The notes below the pieces were generated by a model. That model was not told the origin of the DNA. It saw only the letters and a list, made by a program, of their open reading frames with translations, and searched no databases. Made by a program: the position numbers and the translations under genes. From Xestospongia bergquistia (taxonomy: Eukaryota; Porifera; Demospongiae; Haplosclerida; Petrosiidae), in NCBI GenBank assembly GCA_963965975.1, contig OZ014411.1:1845001-1909000 (forward strand): 64,000 nt of DNA, given 5' to 3'. This document shows positions 24,561-36,115 of this stretch, piece after piece; within the stretch, counting starts at the first letter, position 1, and every line of letters starts with the position of its first letter.

Positions 24561-27500
24561 ATGTTTGTGTATTTATTGTTTATGTGTTACATCAGGTAAA
24601 AAATGTAAAGTAGGAGATTATTACAAAAAAAAATCTAGTGGTTCAAACATTGGAGGATATTGGTATCTAAATGTTGAGGTACCAGCAACTTGTTCAGGGA
24701 GTATAGATCAGTACAAAATTGGATATTATGATGACAATTTGAAAAGTGGAACTTACTATGCAACTCTTGCTGTATGGAAACCAACTGAAGAAGGATCTTA
24801 TGAAAAAGTAAATTATCAATTGAAGTATGTTAATAATTTGCTTTAATTATAGGATAATAACACCATAATATCACACAGCTTACTTTTAAATGGTGAATAT
24901 AAAGAGAGTGTCATTATTATATTAAGTTTTGATACTCTACAGATCGACGCAGAGAAAGAAAAACTAAGAAAAAAGGACCTAATCTTATAACAGAAACACT
25001 TAATTTATTACCTCCTGTTGGAGTTCGTAGAGGAAGTGTTATTGGAATTTATTTAGGCACTAGTAACCCTATACAAGTAATAGGAGAAACAGCTAATAAA
25101 AAAATCAAAAATCCTCCTACTGGAGTGTGCAGGACAGCAGTCAATGTTTCTGCTATAGCGATAGACTGTACTAATGGAAGTAATATACAAAATCAAATAT
25201 TACATGCTGAGGCTGTTATTAGTAAGTAATAATATATTTACAAATAAGCTTTACTAGTGTCTACTATTCTTTCAAGTTGTCATTGTACATGTTATAACAT
25301 ATAACAATGACATCTTGAATTGGTCAATTGATTAAATTAACTAATATACGATTGATTATAAAAGGTACACGTAGCAAACTTATTTTGATCAAAAAGGAAG
25401 CAAAGTAATAATGTATTACTACTTATGTGGTTACAAAAATAAAAAATTTCATAATATGTGACCTGATTTGCAAAGAGGGACCACTTCTGTCAAAACATTT
25501 GTGACCTGATATGTTAAAAATCAACTACTCAAACATCACAAAAAGACCAGTTATGTATACATACAGTTGTTACATAAACATAACTATTCTATATATATAC
25601 AAAACTGTTTTTAGTATTTTTTAACATTTTTTCATCACAGATCACAAATATTTTAACAGAAGTGGTCCCTTTTTGCAATGATTAAAGAAGTTTTCTTTCT
25701 TTACATATACAAGTTGTATAACAATGTATTAGTTAAATTAACCTATCAAATTTTATTAATTGTGTTCCTTTAGCTGTTGTTGACTGTGGCAATGTGCCAA
25801 ATGTTACCAATGCTATTGCTACACTAGTTGATGGAGATACACAATATGGAGCTACAGTACAATATAACTGTAGTATTGGATATATACCTATAGGAAATAG
25901 TACCATAACATGTCCACTGAATGGATCATGGCCTACACACTTAACTTGTACTATATTAGAATGTGGTCATCCAGGGGGACCAGTCAATGGATATACAATT
26001 GGCAATAATTTTACATATGGTTCTACAGTGACATTTTCATGTGATATTGGATATGAGCTTGAGGGTAATGAAACAGCACTATGTCAGGCTAATGGTCAAT
26101 GGAGTAGTCACATACCATTATGTTCGATTATTGACTGTCCTGATCCTGGAGTACCTATTAATGGTCACCAAAATAGTAGTAACTTCAGTTATGGTGCATC
26201 TATTAGTTTCACATGTAATGTTGGCTATGAATTATCTGGTAACTCTGTAATTATATGTGAAGGAGGGAAAAAGTGGAATGGTTCAATACCAACATGTAAT
26301 ATCACTTACTGTAATGATCCAGGAGTACCAGAAAATGGCTTTGCATTACCAAGCAACTTTTCATATGGTACTATTGTGTCATTCCAATGTAATATAGGCT
26401 ATGAACTATCAGGAAGTGCTATTATTACATGTCAAGCAGACAATAATTGGGACAACAATCTACCAATGTGTACATTATACTCTTCTACACCTGCACCATC
26501 AGGTCAACCTAATGATAAAGAAACGAACAATAAAGGAATAATAATAGGGGTTACTGTCGGTGTGTCTCTTATTTTTGTAATACTCATTATAATGATAATA
26601 ATAATGGTTACACTTTTTGTTTGGAGATTACATCATCGTACTGGCAAAATGATAGTAAATCCCAGGGATAATGGTCAGGAGATGTCTGCTGTTACAAATC
26701 CAATGAGTAAGTGCTTTGTTAACATTTCTTTAAAACTTAAGACATTTTAAATTTATTATTGCATTTGCATACATTCATTGTATTTATAGTAAATATGAAT
26801 TAATTATGTTAATTTAGAAAACTATAGACTTATATAAGTGAAAATATCATTAAATGATTTTTAACAGTCCCTACATTTCGCATTTAATATTTATCCCAGA
26901 CTTATATGATTTAGCTACTGTAGAAGTTTTTGAGGAAAGCACACCATATGAAGTACCTGTCCAGACACTACATAACCCAATAACATCCAAATCACATCCT
27001 GGAAACTTAAATGATGATGATATTAATACAGCTTTTACAAATTCAATGAGTAAGTGCTTTGATAACATTCCTTTAAAACTTAAGACATTTTAAATTTATT
27101 ATTGCATTTGCATACAATCTTTGTATTTATAGTTAATATGAATTAATTATGTTAATTTAGAAAACTATAGATTTATATAAGTGAAAATATCATTAAAGGA
27201 TTTTTAACAGTCCCTACATTTCGCATTTAATATTTATCCCAGACTTATATGATTTAGCTACTGTAGAAGTTTTTGAGGAAAGCACACCATATGAAGTACC
27301 TGTCCAGACACTACATAACCCAATAACATCCAAGTCACATCCTGGAAACTTAAATGATGATGATATTTATACAGCTTTGGAAGACATAGAGTCTAATGAA
27401 AAGGGACTATATGAACAAGAGGATAATGATAATACTATTGAAGGAGAGCTCCCACCACCACTATATTTCACATTGGATCAAGTAAGTAGTGAATTTGATA

Positions 27501-28267
27501 CACTTTCTTGTTATTACAAGTTTTTCATTAATTAATTTTTTATTATCTAGTGTTTGAGTACAGAGAGTTCTGGTATTAATGAAGATGGTATTAACCAATC
27601 ACTTTACTTCACTTTGGATCAGGTAAGATTATACTAAATATGATAGTTTAAATCACAAATATTATACTTTGTCAATATAGACTGGACATAGTACTGGTGA
27701 TCAAAGTGCTGTCAGCCATTCTTCATGTTTCACCTTGAATCAGGTAACACTCATGGCATCTTTGTCTTATAAACAGTGGAAAATGAATCTTTAAATGAGT
27801 GTCATATATTATTCATAGGTTGGCAAAAGAAAGACCGTGATCTATCAACAACCTTGTGAGAATGAAGACGAATTATATGGTCAGATCAAGAAGTCACCTG
27901 TGACATCTCTTAGCCAGAATGATCTGCAGTATGTAGTAATCATATTACAATAGATTTGTATATCTAATCATAGTTACATACTAGAAACAATCACCTTAAT
28001 AATGTTGTAAATTTCAGTATTTATACATTACACAATAGACTTGTTGATGCTACTGGTACTGGTCAGTTTGGTAATGTTCAAAAAGCTGTGTGGCAAAAGA
28101 GTAATGGAGAGAGCATAGAAGTAGCTGTAAAGACATTACAAGAAGGATCTTCTGAAAAGGAAAAAATAAAGTTCTTTCAAGAGGCTGTGATAATGAGTCA
28201 ATTTAATCATGCTAATGTCATCAAGTTATATGGAGTGGTTGCTGATGATAATTTATTTAGTCACTAG
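24433..28267 (+). CDS. Sushi receptor copy 3 with long tyrosine tail and truncated tyrosine kinase
   Basis: Exons: 24433-24487, 24596-24807, 24853-24892, 24943-25221, 25774-26706, 26900-27049, 27243-27481, 27551-27622, 27681-27743, 27819-27928 and 28018-28267, in frame (800 residues). There is a signal peptide, one unnamed ectodomain (to about residue 195), four intact sushi (to about 430), a TM span (about 452-480) and WRLHHRTG stop-transfer. The tail carries YEVPV twice, YFTLDQ twice, a decayed CFTLNQ, YQQP and ELYGQI. The last exon enters a tyrosine-kinase N-lobe: glycine loop GTGQFGNV, lysine motif VAVKTL and a helix-C Glu in FFQEAVIM. It then reads LYGVV and stops after 83 residues. The hinge, HRD and DFG motifs are absent, so catalysis is not expected. 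The kinase tail is probably 3'-truncated by rearrangement. A receptor tyrosine kinase is the ancestral form I infer. Confidence 0.85.
24506..24556. repeat. (TG)n microsatellite in intron 1 of receptor copy 3
   Basis: About 25 TG units. It is absent from the same intron in copies 1 and 2, so it expanded after duplication. Confidence 0.95.
25456..25680. mobile_element. Foldback MITE in intron 4 of receptor copy 3 (longer loop)
   Basis: The left arm ATGTGACCTGATTTGC and right arm pairing TTTTTGCAA match the copies in receptor copies 1 and 2. The loop is longer and contains a TA run, and the right terminus is decayed. Confidence 0.75.
26698..27384. repeat. 343-bp tandem exon-plus-intron duplication in the receptor tail
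   Basis: Exon 26900-27049 with its preceding intron is repeated at 27243 onward, offset 343 bases and almost identical. Both exon starts and the first exon's end are phase 1, so the duplication adds a second YEVPV-containing segment without breaking the frame. Gene A has only one such exon. Confidence 0.9.
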
Positions 28268-28359
28268 CTCAATAATGATTAATAGGATGTATAATTATTA
28301 TGATAATATTTTTGTTGTAGCCTATGATAGTAATTATTTATAATATATATAATGTCTTT

Positions 28360-29480
28360 AGTCCTTTGTCTTGGAGTGTGAATTAAACATTGATTAATTG
28401 TAAAACACAATTTTTGGACATCTACTCATAAGATCATTAATAGTATTAATGCATCCTATATGTAATTATAAAAAAAATTAGTGATGATTTATAGTTAGCT
28501 GGCTACCATTTTGTAAGTAACAATGCTGTTATAAATTATTAATAGTTATATCTTTCTGTATTATCTTTTAAAAGTATTTTTTGTTTAGCTTATCTTTCTT
28601 GTTTGGACCTATTTATATATCCTCAAAAGTATATTGCATCTTAAATAATAGTAAAATGATTATCTGTAAATTCTATTTAAAGATCTTTTATCACAAGAGC
28701 CTATACTATTGAATTTTTTAGTATAGTTATTACAGTTATATATACAAACAGAAAATAGCTACTTACATACTTACAAATATGTATTGTAGGTGAAGACAAT
28801 AAATACAGTGAATTTGCTGATACATCACGTTACAAGATTGATATCGATCTATTAATGAACCTTGTTGTAGCTAAGGTATGTAGTTCGAATTAAGTATTTA
28901 CATAACTCAGGTATTTATATCTGCATTAACATGAGTTTACCTCAATATCTTTATGATTGATAAAAATTTTCAACATCAATTTGCTATATTTTGATCATTT
29001 ATGTCACATACATATATATTATGCATATTCATTGTAAAAATCATTGGTTGTTTCATCAATATATGGTTATACAAAATGTAAGTAACAAAATTAATTGATG
29101 CAATTTGAAGTAAATCTAATTCTGTTTTAGTTACTAATATACTATGGAATTGACTGTTTATAGAATCTTCTTTTGTCTAAGAATACAATTAAATTTTAAT
29201 ATTTGTTAAACATTCAATTCCATATGACAATAATTAGTATGTTTACTTTAGTTTTAAAAATATTTTGTTACATGAAAACTGTGTATGATCATAGAATGAT
29301 TAAATCAACCAGCCTTGACAATGCACCTCAATATTGTAAAAGTTATAGTACTTGGTCTGCATGTATGTTTGCGTATCTTTTACCAGGTCATTCATGCACT
29401 TTAAATTGCTTAAATCAGAAATGACAATGTCTACAGCAACAAAATGTTGCTGAGATAGTGCAAAAGTTCATCACTATGAA
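28360..29480. repeat. Segmental duplicate of 37.41-38.81 kb with an orphan Death-gene exon
   Basis: Parallel sequence runs through both blocks, including an 86-base exon (28790-28875; EFADTSRYKIDIDLLMNLVV) flanked by intact AG and GT sites. This is the second exon of the Death-domain gene, whose counterpart is 37834-37919. Here no Death-domain exon follows and no start exon precedes, so it is an orphan fragment. Confidence 0.8.
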
Positions 29481-29582
29481 CTTGCTTTTATACTAGCTGA
29501 TAGTCCCTTGTTTATTGTATTTGTACTTAAGTTTGTTTTGCTGTTAGTTGTTTATAGTGACTTTTAGCTAATATATTTCCAG

Positions 29583-30141
29583 GTGTTCAGTGCACAACAA
29601 ATGTACAATGACCATAGCATTGGTCCACAACTAATTCATTATATAGGAGCTTTACAATTGATTTGTACTCATGACAAACAAACAGTGACTCTATCAAATG
29701 TTCATATAAATAATGACCACATGATAGGTCTTTGGTTAAAAGGATGTCAAGTTGACTTTGTTCTTAAAGCAAGTATCATATCTAACAACAACTGGTGACA
29801 GTTTTGGATGTATGGAGGTATAAATCCTGGATGTGGTTAGTCTAATCATAATACGTTCATCTACTTTGTTGATATAATATCTGTTAGTCTGTCCCTACTT
29901 GTATTTGTTGTTATATTACTAGCTCATATCTATATGTACATTAAACAAAAATATGGTAAAAAACTATAGAGTTTCTATGAAAGGAATCAGACTCAAGTTG
30001 ATGAAGAAGAGTCATTATTACAAGAGAGATTACCTGATACATATGAAGATGAGGCAGAACAATATTTTTCCAGCTCATACTGTTTGTAGAAGAGAGAGTT
30101 TAATATTTGATATTGAACTTACAGGACATCATGACACTTAA
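29583..30141 (+). pseudogene. Internally deleted copy of a beta-helix receptor gene
   Basis: Three separated parts of the family are fused. The first (29583-29795) matches the late beta-helix around 7350-7525. Next comes a short piece matching GMCGGISPG (7975). The third (about 29870-30141) matches the last TM segment and tail, ending in RRESLIFDIELTG and a stop. There are stops between the parts. The pattern of internal deletions inside a copy without introns is also compatible with repeated small deletions. Confidence 0.8.
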
Positions 30142-31300
30142 TATAATGTGTTTGAGCAAACAATTGTTATTGATTGTTCACAGTTTGTTAATTGTTGTAT
30201 ATTCCTATACATTTGTTATTTTACTTGTCATTACTTTAAATTTAATTACATTGGAATAATAATTGTATTATATTGTTAATATTAAGATAATTTAAGTATG
30301 CAATAAATATTTTTAATTTTTTTAGGTAATACAATTGTAGTTAAAGAGACATATTATATCTTATACCAATATTTAAACCTGCCAGTAAATATGGGTAAAT
30401 GAAGTCAGGTTACTAATAAATTATTATTTTATGAACGAGAACCTACTCTATGCTCCCTGTTAAAATTACTATTAATGTACTGCAATTTCAACAAAGACTT
30501 CAAATGTAATGATAATTAAAGCATCAAGGCTTTAACCAACTACTGTACTATAATTCAACATCATGGAAGTGACACAGTGACATCAAATTTACTAAACAGC
30601 TTTAGAATGCATGATGACATGGTACAAATAGAAATAGGCAACAGATTTCCCTATTAATAGAAATTAATAGATGTTGTCTCTTTCATCTTACTATAGTGCA
30701 AACAAAAAGATGGAATTTGACTACATTATGCAAACAAATTAAGATGGCTATTGTCAAATGAGAAGTCATGTAGATTATCATATAGTGAATTTAATAAGTT
30801 ACCATTAATATATTAGTATGAGTAAAGAGTGATGCTTATTAAACCTTCTCAATATCTCACCATGTATTGTAATTATGTAATGAAAAAGACCATAGATTGA
30901 TTTTATCAATTGATTCATTTTTGCAGAGATATATTATATACCTTGAATGATTGCCTTTTGTAGAAAATTGGTGTAAGACAGACTAAGAGTGCATGCAATA
31001 ATTAATATATATATGCAGGATTATTTTACTCAACTACTCATTTATTAGTAGGTAGGGATTCAGCTTTTATCATTCTTTTGTATATTGGACAAATGTGTAT
31101 TAGAGAATAATGAAATGAAATCTAGAAACTAATGATAAATTAGCAGTTTCAGATTCTGTGGACTCAACATTTTATCATAATAATACTGGTAGTCAATTCT
31201 GATTGCAACATATGATATTTTAGTTCAGCGTGTCAAAGATGAGTGAATTTACCGATCTTTGGCTTGTTGAACTAACAAAAAAATTTACAATATATATATA
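30142..31300. other. Intergenic, AT-rich
   Basis: No gene seen. The stretch 30800-30870 matches 43430-43490, extending the block duplication between 28.4-30.9 and 37.4-43.5 kb. Confidence 0.5.
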
Positions 31301-31312
31301 TGTGTGTGTGTG

Positions 31313-31530
31313 TGTGACCTGATTTGCAATAAGGGACCACTTCTGTCAAACAATTGTGATATGATTAACCACTGTTAAAACACCTGAAAAAACATAGATG
31401 CAGCTCCATGAATAGTTGTACATATACATAGCTATATGTATACAAATTGTGATGTTTTAACATTTTTTTCCGTATATCATGTCACGAATGTTTTGCCAAA
31501 GGTGGTTCCTTTTTGCAAATAATTATGACA
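31313..31530. mobile_element. Foldback MITE, diverged intergenic copy
   Basis: The left arm GTGACCTGATTTGCAATAAG and right arm CCTTTTTGCAAAT match the family in the receptor introns. It is flanked on the left by a short TG run. Confidence 0.7.
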
Positions 31531-31690
31531 AATTTTTGATAATTAGATGACGTTGTTTCCGCATTCAATACATTGACAATTGGAAAATTCCTTATGCTCA
31601 CAACTGTGCAGTGTCTTCACAGAAATGACTGTTTTTCTCTCGTAATTATATATATAATTTGGATCGCCTCTTTGTATTTACGGATATATA

Positions 31691-34059
31691 ATGGAAGGTA
31701 CCTATTTACTATGTGCTATTACTTTTATGTTCAGATAGTTGTGTAAATTTCTATATTTTCTTGTGTTTGCGTGCTTCCTAAGTATATCGTGCATATAATA
31801 CTATATGTACTATACTTAGGAAGTTTGTAGATATAATTAACGTCGGAGTGGCATCATAAAATGATCTTTATTCCCTAGATTCCAAAATGTTATAAACCCT
31901 AATTGAACTGATGATTTAAAAGTTAACAAATATGATGTAAATATATAGTACAACGTACAGCTCATGTACATTGTATTGTACATGTTTGACCACAAATATT
32001 TTATAATAGGCCACAAATGAATTCATGATTAATCAAGTGAGATTATCATCATTAGAGCATGCAAATTATATCAATCATCATTATCAGTCAAAGGGTTGAT
32101 ATTTCAGGCTTAATGACTAAGTAGTTGCCTAATATAATAGGCATTGTTCATTAATTTTGTTGTACATAGGTACTATACCTTAGTTCATGCTATATGTACA
32201 CTTGCAACAGCATATAAGCTTAAAATAACATTTTGTCATTTTAACCATTGTCTTTGTTACCATAATATCATTAATATGATGTAAGCCCAATAATGAGTTA
32301 CCACAATGATCTAACTCAGTATGTATAAAGCTAAATAGAAGCCAAAAAGTACTCTTTGTAGTTTATGTCCAGTAATTGAAATTATGAGGGAGAGGTAGAT
32401 ACTGTTTCAAGTAAATTTTAAGTAAATTTTTTAAGTAATTGGATTAGTTTCAGTTGAAATAGTATCTGCTTATAGCTTTAAGTGAAGTCATTCAATTACT
32501 ATAGCAAAGTAAGAAATGTGGTCGTAGATGCAACTAGTTAGCTTTATGAGTTACATTAATTTTGGCCTTTTATGAAGAATGGTTTCGCATCATATTAATG
32601 AAACTGTGGTAACAAAGATCTCAGTTAAAATTACAAAATGCTTTTTTCAGTGTATAGTGTATGGCATTAACAGTCGTCTATCTACTGTATAGCTATTACC
32701 AGTCTACTACTAGTTATTGAATAGCAAAAAATTAAATGCACAAACTATGTTTAGACCAAGTAATATAAAAATTATTGCCCACATGCTTGTTAGCGATAAA
32801 AATGAATATACCCTTAGTTATATTGGTGTTAAAATATATTCAGCTGTATTATACGGTATTAGACATTAAAATAAACTACTAAAAATTGATTACAACTTAT
32901 TGTGCATATTGGCAACAAAGTAATAGCTTTTTAATGCAATCAATAGTACATGTATATATTTGACACACAATATTTTGTTATGTTGTTACTATAATCAATC
33001 TATGGATAGATAACTCTCTCTCTCAAAGTGTAGAATTAAGTTTAAGATTACTCGTTGTTTTTAAGGACTACTCACAAAATAATACAAATCTCTACTATCA
33101 ATTGTGGACCTTGTGCATGGCTATTAAGCATGCACTTATGATTATTTCTATTATTACCATTTTTCTTTTTTATATAGACACAAGTTATCTCAGACAGGTA
33201 AGCTAGCAAAACTACACCTGCCATGCACATTCAAAATTATTATGTACATTTTCTTACATTATATATACAATATAATATCATTTATATAACTATATGTGCA
33301 TGCAAGAGTGCTACCCTTTTCGAAAACAGATTACATATTCTATATACCCTGTTGCCCAGTCTGTTCCTGTCATTCAGCTGGAATCTGTGAGTAATATTTT
33401 TATTTAAGACAAATAATTTACTATTTTTTAGTCGAATATAGTTTTGGTACAGTCACAACCAATATCTTTAGATGGAGGGACTGTCATTCATCCTACAAGC
33501 AATCACTACTTGACAATGTCCATTGTGCTAACATTCATATGTTTCTTTCTTGGGAGTTGGTACTCCCTTCTGTGTACCATACCAGCTATTATATTTGCCA
33601 TAAAAGTGAGTATAGTTTTAAAATAACATATAGTTATATATATATGCTATAAAAATTAATATGTCATTTCAACAACTAATTTGTAGTTTGCATGGGTGGA
33701 TTACTATGTATTGTAGAATTTATGTGAATTACTCATTGCATAATTTGTTGGTATGTACAAGTATAACATACCAACAAATTACATAGTGAGCAATTCATAT
33801 GAATTCTATATTCTGTAGTAATCCATGTAAACAACAAATTAGTTGTTAAAATGACATATTAATTTTTATAATGATATATACATATATATAGGCTCATGAT
33901 GCTGAGGCACATGGTGATCTAGAAGGTGCTCAATCTGAAGCTAAGGTTGCCTTAATCCTAAATGCTGTTTCTTTTTTGTCATGGATGATAGCAATTGTTA
34001 TTTTCATTATAGATGCTTCAGTATCTTCTGAAACTGGAAGCATTAGCTATTACAGTTAA
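31691..34059 (+). CDS. Dispanin (CD225/IFITM-like) small membrane protein
   Basis: Model: 31691-31697, 33178-33197, 33330-33386, 33432-33605 and 33892-34059, in frame, 141 residues. The two small 5' exons are supported by phase and a strong pyrimidine-rich acceptor before 33178; together they begin MEDTSYLRQ. The last two exons hold the CD225 domain. It has a first membrane helix (SIVLTFICFFLGSWYSLLCTIPAIIFAIK), then the diagnostic loop with DAEAHGDLEGAQSEAK, then a second helix (VALILNAVSFLSWMIAIVIFIIDA). Dispanins are type II or hairpin membrane proteins of plasma or endosomal membranes; vertebrate IFITMs restrict viral fusion, other members have other roles. The function here is unknown. 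The last intron contains a foldback element. Weakest point: the first exon (seven coding bases); an alternative ATG at 33117 also reads in frame. Confidence 0.75.
33638..33882. mobile_element. Foldback (inverted-repeat) element in the last dispanin intron
   Basis: The left arm (ATGTCATTTCAACAACTAAT...) and right arm (ATTAGTTGTTAAAATGACAT) are reverse complements over about 110 bases each around a short loop near 33755. No coding capacity. It could form a long hairpin in the pre-mRNA. Confidence 0.85.
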
Positions 34060-34065
34060 CCTCCA

Positions 34066-34066
<1 letters not shown>

Positions 34067-34121
<55 letters not shown>
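34067..34121. repeat. (ATT)n microsatellite
   Basis: About 18 ATT units just after the dispanin stop codon, in its probable 3' UTR. Confidence 0.95.
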
Positions 34122-34122
<1 letters not shown>

Positions 34123-35150
34123 CTCATTAATGTTTGCTTTTTATACTTATTGTATATTCTTGTACTTGCTATAATATTTACTACAATTATTATTAACCCA
34201 CTTATTCTGAGTATTCATGCTACAAATAAAGTTATAGATATGTTTTGACATGGCAATACATTTGTTCACTTTAATTTATACTTAATAAAGCTCTGTTTGT
34301 AGTGTTCAGGATAATAAATCATTGCAAAATCAGTATATACTAATGAAAAACAATAGCAATCTTGTATGTGATATCTAAAGCTAGAGTCACAACTTAAAAC
34401 ATCATTAATTTCCAACTTAAACAAATTTTCTAGTTTTAACCATGCTGACAATGCTAATAAATTATGGAAATACCTGCCAATTAAAGACATGCAGGCCTAC
34501 CATCAACAAAAGTATTTATATTTTAGCAACATATGGATACTACAACTTCATATATCTTTGGTGGCTCGTTTAATTTTTAATATTATAACATCGAAAAAAG
34601 AAACATTTAATCTATAGATATTTAGTGTTTTAATCATTTGATAATAAGTACTAATGTTAGTATTTTAATTTACTTATTGTAAAACCAATTCTATTTATTA
34701 GTAATTGACATATTATAATGATGACCCCTTTTAATTTTTTATTATTTACCATTGCATTTAAATTTAAAGAGAGAGAAAAAAGGTTTTTATATTTAGTTAG
34801 TGCAATTATATGGTCCAGTATAGTATGACCTTAAACTGTACAACAAATTGGTCATAATATATATATATAGGATAATTGCTTCAAATCAAAAACAGTAGTA
34901 AGGATATCAAAACAATGCATCTCAATTCCTTGCAATAATACCAGATGTCATAATTTAATATATATTTAAATAATATATGTAAGAGTTTATTTATTTGATT
35001 TAAGTTTTTGTTTTTGGTATCATGATTATACAGGCCCAACAGAAAACAAATATTTTACTAAAGATATATGTAATTGAATAGTGAAAATAATATCAGAAAT
35101 TTCTGCAAATACAAGTTATGTACACTATGAGAGCAATATAGATAACAGAT
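34122..35150. other. Intergenic, no gene recognised
   Basis: AT-rich; short frames only, with no motif or repeat family identified. Confidence 0.4.
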
Positions 35151-35174
35151 ATATTACATATGAAAGAAACTTTA

Positions 35175-35338
35175 GTGCTCATTGCTCAATGGATATTGAC
35201 CAACTGCATGGATAGTAAAGAGCGTCCTACTTTCATTGACATTATGTTACTTCTTTTGCAAAATGATAAGACACTTCTTGCTATACCAGAAGACGCTTTT
35301 TCTACTCATCCTCATGCAAACTGGTCTACTTGGAGCTA
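35175..35338 (+). pseudogene. Orphan tyrosine-kinase C-terminal fragment
   Basis: The translation contains DSKERPTFIDIMLLL followed by LLAIPEDAFSTHPHA. RPTF..I is the conserved C-lobe signature of tyrosine kinases, and the trailing segment resembles sponge receptor-kinase ends. No other kinase exons lie nearby, and the frame runs into a stop soon after. It could be the displaced 3' end of the receptor copy 3 kinase, which breaks off at 28267 about 6.9 kb upstream, but the catalytic core is missing between them. Confidence 0.65.
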
Positions 35339-35349
35339 CAAATGTACAT

Positions 35350-36110
35350 GAATATAAAGATAACAATTGTACATGAATATACAGAGTATGTACATGGATA
35401 CCATGGATATTGATTCATAAACAAATAATTCTATCATTGAAACATAATCTTTCACTATTTAACTATTACATTTTATTATAATTTTAGTTTTGAGAAGCAA
35501 TTGCATAAAGATGTATACAATTATATTACATCAAATTTAATCTTTATTTGCGTATCAATGAATGCTTTCAAAACAACGTTGAGTGTGATAAGTTGTTTAT
35601 TGTGTAGTAGTGTATGTGTATTTCATGTAATGGATAAAACAAATTTGGCTATACAATTAGTACCTTTTTATGTTAGTATTGTTGTTCCCTTTGAACTTGT
35701 GCTGTCCTAGGTAAGCAATGATGTCAATGTGGTCATAACATCACCCATAACAAGACAGATATTGAAGTGGGTGGGCAGGAACACATTGACAATGATACAT
35801 TGAAACTGTTAATTGTGGAGGATTGCAGCTACTCAATATTAACTTCACAGAAAACTGTATTAGTGTGTCAAAGTATTATATAAGATAATAATATGTATAG
35901 GCATAATGCTATTCTGAGATTTAACTATTTGCTGTATATAGTATTACCTATTTCTCTTCTATTTCTCCACACATCCCAACTGTCTGCCAAAGATTCACTT
36001 TGTTATAAAGAATTCTTTGAGCACAGTCAATATAAGATTTATTAACACAAAAAAAACCACCCAATGGATTTGACTATATTGGTGTCAATCTTTCCGTAAA
36101 CAAGCAAGAT
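35350..36110. other. Intergenic, no gene recognised
   Basis: Contains one hydrophobic open frame near 35501-35710 in AT-rich DNA, without family resemblance or splice support. Confidence 0.35.
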
Positions 36111-36115
36111 TGTAC

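Noticed and set aside
28018..35338. A complete kinase gene spanning 28.0-35.3 kb
   Set aside because: No catalytic-core exons (HRD, DFG) were found between the N-lobe exon and the RPTF fragment, and the N-lobe exon ends in a stop without a strong donor.
35501..35710. Hydrophobic open frame of 69 codons
   Set aside because: AT-rich chance frame; no splice sites, family match or conserved neighbour.
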